Shown here in pieces: positions 7,770 to 9,273 of a DNA stretch of 9,273 nucleotides. The stretch is from Candidatus Hodarchaeota archaeon (GTDB lineage Archaea; Asgardarchaeota; Heimdallarchaeia; Hodarchaeales; Hodarchaeaceae). A program made the position numbers and the translations under genes. Each line of letters starts with the position of its first letter. The stretch's first letter is position 1. The stretch lies in contig JAEOTU010000154.1 in assembly GCA_016839665.1 (NCBI GenBank), forward strand, positions 1 to 9,273. Reading direction: 5' to 3'. The notes beneath the pieces were generated by a model, which saw only the letters and a program-made list of their open reading frames with translations, did no database searches and was not told where the DNA came from.

Positions 7770-7793
7770 AATGTTAATGATGATCGAAATACT

Positions 7794-7804
7794 AAATATA
7801 ATTT
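7794..7804 (-). promoter_or_regulatory. Possible TATA box of the kinase gene
   Basis: On the minus strand this reads AAATTATATTT, a plausible archaeal TATA element. About 25 bases downstream would put the transcript start near 7773 and give a leader of roughly 35 bases. The region is AT-rich, so confidence is low. Confidence 0.3.
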
Positions 7805-7858
7805 GTTAACACAATGCTTATTGTTTAATATTTCGCATTCGCAATCAATCAATCAAAA

Positions 7859-7869
7859 TTTATTTTAAT
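7859..7869 (+). promoter_or_regulatory. Possible TATA box of the LLM oxidoreductase gene
   Basis: The stretch TTTATTTTAAT lies about 26-36 bases before ATG 7895. With usual archaeal spacing the transcript would begin within a few bases of the ATG. No Shine-Dalgarno sequence is seen before the ATG, which fits a leaderless or nearly leaderless mRNA. Confidence 0.3.
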
Positions 7870-7894
7870 TCTTAAGCAGATTAACTCGATTATC

Positions 7895-8902
7895 ATGAGT
7901 ACTAGAGATAAACTAGGCTTTACTTTATCATATGATTATCTTCAACCTTCGCTATGCAGAGATTTAATCGCGTTATTGGATGATACAACGTTTACTCACC
8001 TTTTCATTCCGGAAACATGGGGCTATGATGCTTTTACACAAATTGCATCAATGTCAAGAAACATATCAAAACTAATTCTTGGTACAGGAATTGTTAATCT
8101 TTTTTCCCGAAGTCCTGCAACCTTAGCACAAACTGCAGCCAGCTTACATGAATTAACAGATGGGAAATTCATATTGGGCCTAGGGTTAAGTGGACCTATA
8201 GTCATTCAAGACTGGCATGGTTTTGATTATTATCAACCCAATCCGATGCAACGTACACGTGAGTATCTAGAAGTTTTACGTTTGATTTTTTCAGGGGAGC
8301 GTGTGAACTATTCAGGGAAGCTAATCTCGTTGAAGGGGTTTAAAATAAGGAGTTTTGAGACCCCTTTGGACATTCCATTGTATCTTGCTGCAATGGGATC
8401 CAAGAATGTTCAACTTGCTGGTGAACTCGCAGATGGTTGGTTCCCAATCTGGACATCTTTCACAGAAATTCCAAGCCAAAAGAACCATTTAGAAGAAGGA
8501 ATGGTGAAAAGGGATCCCAATCTACCCAAAGAAGAGTTTGAAATCATACCATACATTCTTACTTGCGCGTCCGATACTGAAAAGGCAAAATATCTAATTA
8601 AAAGACATTTAACCTACTATATCGCGGGGATGGGAACATTTTACTTCAATATTGCAAAAAGATTTGGTTTCGAGGAAGAGGCTAAGAAAATCAGAGCTGC
8701 ATTTCAAGCAGGTGATCGAGAACTTGCTGCTAACTCTGTTTCGGAAGAAATGCTCAAACGTATTACGGTAGTAGGAACCCCTGATTATGTCGTGTCACGA
8801 TATGACGATTTTCGACAAAGTGGGACAACTATTCCTGTGGTAATGTTGCCTTATAATTGTCCTCCTGAGTTAGCGATGGATACCATAAATGCTTTTCAAT
8901 GA
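7895..8902 (+). CDS. LLM-class flavin/F420-dependent oxidoreductase
   Basis: A 335-residue TIM-barrel enzyme of the bacterial-luciferase-like family. Diagnostic stretches are FIPETWGYDAFTQIA (37-51), LGTGIVNLFSRSPATLAQTA (62-81) continuing into DGKFILGLG, and PLYLAAMGSKNVQLAGE (161-177) followed by ADGWFP. Together these resemble methylene-tetrahydromethanopterin reductase and F420-dependent dehydrogenases more than FMN monooxygenases. Coenzyme F420 use is therefore likely in an archaeon but is not proved by sequence, and the substrate is unknown. It is not clearly Mer itself: the family is large and archaeal genomes often carry several paralogues. The protein is full length with no extra domains. 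The gene is divergent from the kinase across a 157-base region and ends 8 bases before a convergent PLP enzyme gene. Confidence 0.9.
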   Translation: MSTRDKLGFTLSYDYLQPSLCRDLIALLDDTTFTHLFIPETWGYDAFTQIASMSRNISKLILGTGIVNLFSRSPATLAQTAASLHELTDGKFILGLGLSGPIVIQDWHGFDYYQPNPMQRTREYLEVLRLIFSGERVNYSGKLISLKGFKIRSFETPLDIPLYLAAMGSKNVQLAGELADGWFPIWTSFTEIPSQKNHLEEGMVKRDPNLPKEEFEIIPYILTCASDTEKAKYLIKRHLTYYIAGMGTFYFNIAKRFGFEEEAKKIRAAFQAGDRELAANSVSEEMLKRITVVGTPDYVVSRYDDFRQSGTTIPVVMLPYNCPPELAMDTINAFQ

Positions 8903-8910
8903 TGACCTTG

Positions 8911-9273
8911 TCAAAAGACGTCATTATAATTAAATATCGATGGTAATCCGCCTGAATGAAGAAATAACACTTTTTTTTCTGTAGGGATAGCCTCGGTCTT
9001 CACTAAGTCAATTAAACCAGCCATAGCTTTTCCCCCATAAACCGGATCTAAGAAAATCCCTTCTAGCTTCGCCACTAGTTTTACAGCATCAACCATCTCC
9101 TTGGTCGAAATTCCATACCCTTCTCCATAGTATCCGTCAACAATTCTAATCATTTCTCGTGTAATGGTTATTTTCAGTCCCCAATCCTCAACAAACTCCC
9201 GAATTATCTGATCTACTATCTGAGTTAATTCCTCTTTAGGTTCACCTACATTAATCCCAAGAACATTCATTTC
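8911..9273 (-). CDS. PLP-dependent D-cysteine desulfhydrase / ACC deaminase family, C-terminal part
   Basis: The frame is open at the right edge (a Glu codon precedes the first Met at 9270), so this is roughly the C-terminal third of a protein of usually about 330 residues. Counting from that Met, GYGIST (51-56), DPVYGGKAMAGLIDL (75-89) and VLFLHSGGLPSIFNY (101-115) are the hallmark C-terminal motifs of the ACC deaminase/D-cysteine desulfhydrase branch of the tryptophan-synthase-beta fold. In this branch HSGG or HTGG is more like D-cysteine desulfhydrases, while true ACC deaminases usually have HLGG, so D-cysteine or a related D-amino acid is the likelier substrate. The PLP lysine lies outside the window. 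The gene is convergent with the LLM oxidoreductase. Confidence 0.88.
   Translation of the reverse strand, partial: EMNVLGINVGEPKEELTQIVDQIIREFVEDWGLKITITREMIRIVDGYYGEGYGISTKEMVDAVKLVAKLEGIFLDPVYGGKAMAGLIDLVKTEAIPTEKKVLFLHSGGLPSIFNYNDVF
8971..8978 (+). terminator. Possible T-run terminator of the LLM oxidoreductase gene
   Basis: Eight consecutive T residues occur on the + strand 69 bases after the oxidoreductase stop codon, inside the convergent PLP enzyme gene. Archaeal RNA polymerase ends at T-runs without needing a hairpin. On the other strand these bases simply encode a Lys-Lys pair and flanking residues, so the run may be coincidental. Confidence 0.25.

Noticed and set aside
7771..7809. 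Twelve-codon + strand frame (starting MLMMIE) in the divergent gap
   Set aside because: It is too short, has no ribosome site, and overlaps the likely kinase promoter.
7842..7854. Short CAAT-type tandem repeat upstream of the oxidoreductase gene
   Set aside because: It has only three units of four bases in AT-rich DNA, so chance is sufficient and no function can be supported.

Overview
The window is an AT-rich, gene-dense stretch of what is most likely an archaeal genome. Three proteins point that way: a complete 4-hydroxybutyryl-CoA dehydratase, a luciferase-like oxidoreductase of the F420-dependent type, and a very long soluble multi-PAS histidine kinase. The most telling gene encodes seven membrane helices joined to a C-terminal domain that reads like a longin/roadblock module. 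Such modules are unusually abundant in Asgard archaea, so an Asgard lineage is the best guess. This is inferred from gene content; no rRNA or other marker gene is present.

Layout from left to right: (1) the C-terminal part of a VOC (glyoxalase-fold) protein overlaps by 20 bases the start of a DHH/DHHA1 phosphoesterase on the + strand, probably one operon. (2) A 4-hydroxybutyryl-CoA dehydratase gene lies convergently on the - strand. (3) After a 230-base divergent intergenic region comes the seven-helix/longin-like protein gene on the + strand. (4) Convergent with it is a 1141-residue histidine kinase gene on the - strand, with seven PAS domains that visibly arose by internal duplication. (5) A 157-base divergent intergenic region carries a perfect tandem 10-base repeat next to the kinase start. 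(6) An LLM-class, probably F420-dependent, oxidoreductase is on the + strand. (7) The C-terminal third of a PLP enzyme of the D-cysteine desulfhydrase/ACC deaminase family is on the - strand and runs off the right edge.

Apart from the VOC/DHH pair, no two neighbouring genes share an operon. Strands alternate and the convergent ends are packed within 8 to 29 bases, so the genes are probably independent transcription units. The kinase has no receiver-domain or regulator gene in the window, and the dehydratase has no other 4-hydroxybutyrate gene beside it. No RNA genes, insertion sequences, CRISPR arrays or integration sites were seen. The points most worth a second look are the membrane-anchored longin-like protein, the intact radical-type dehydratase in this setting, and the tandem repeat at the kinase promoter.
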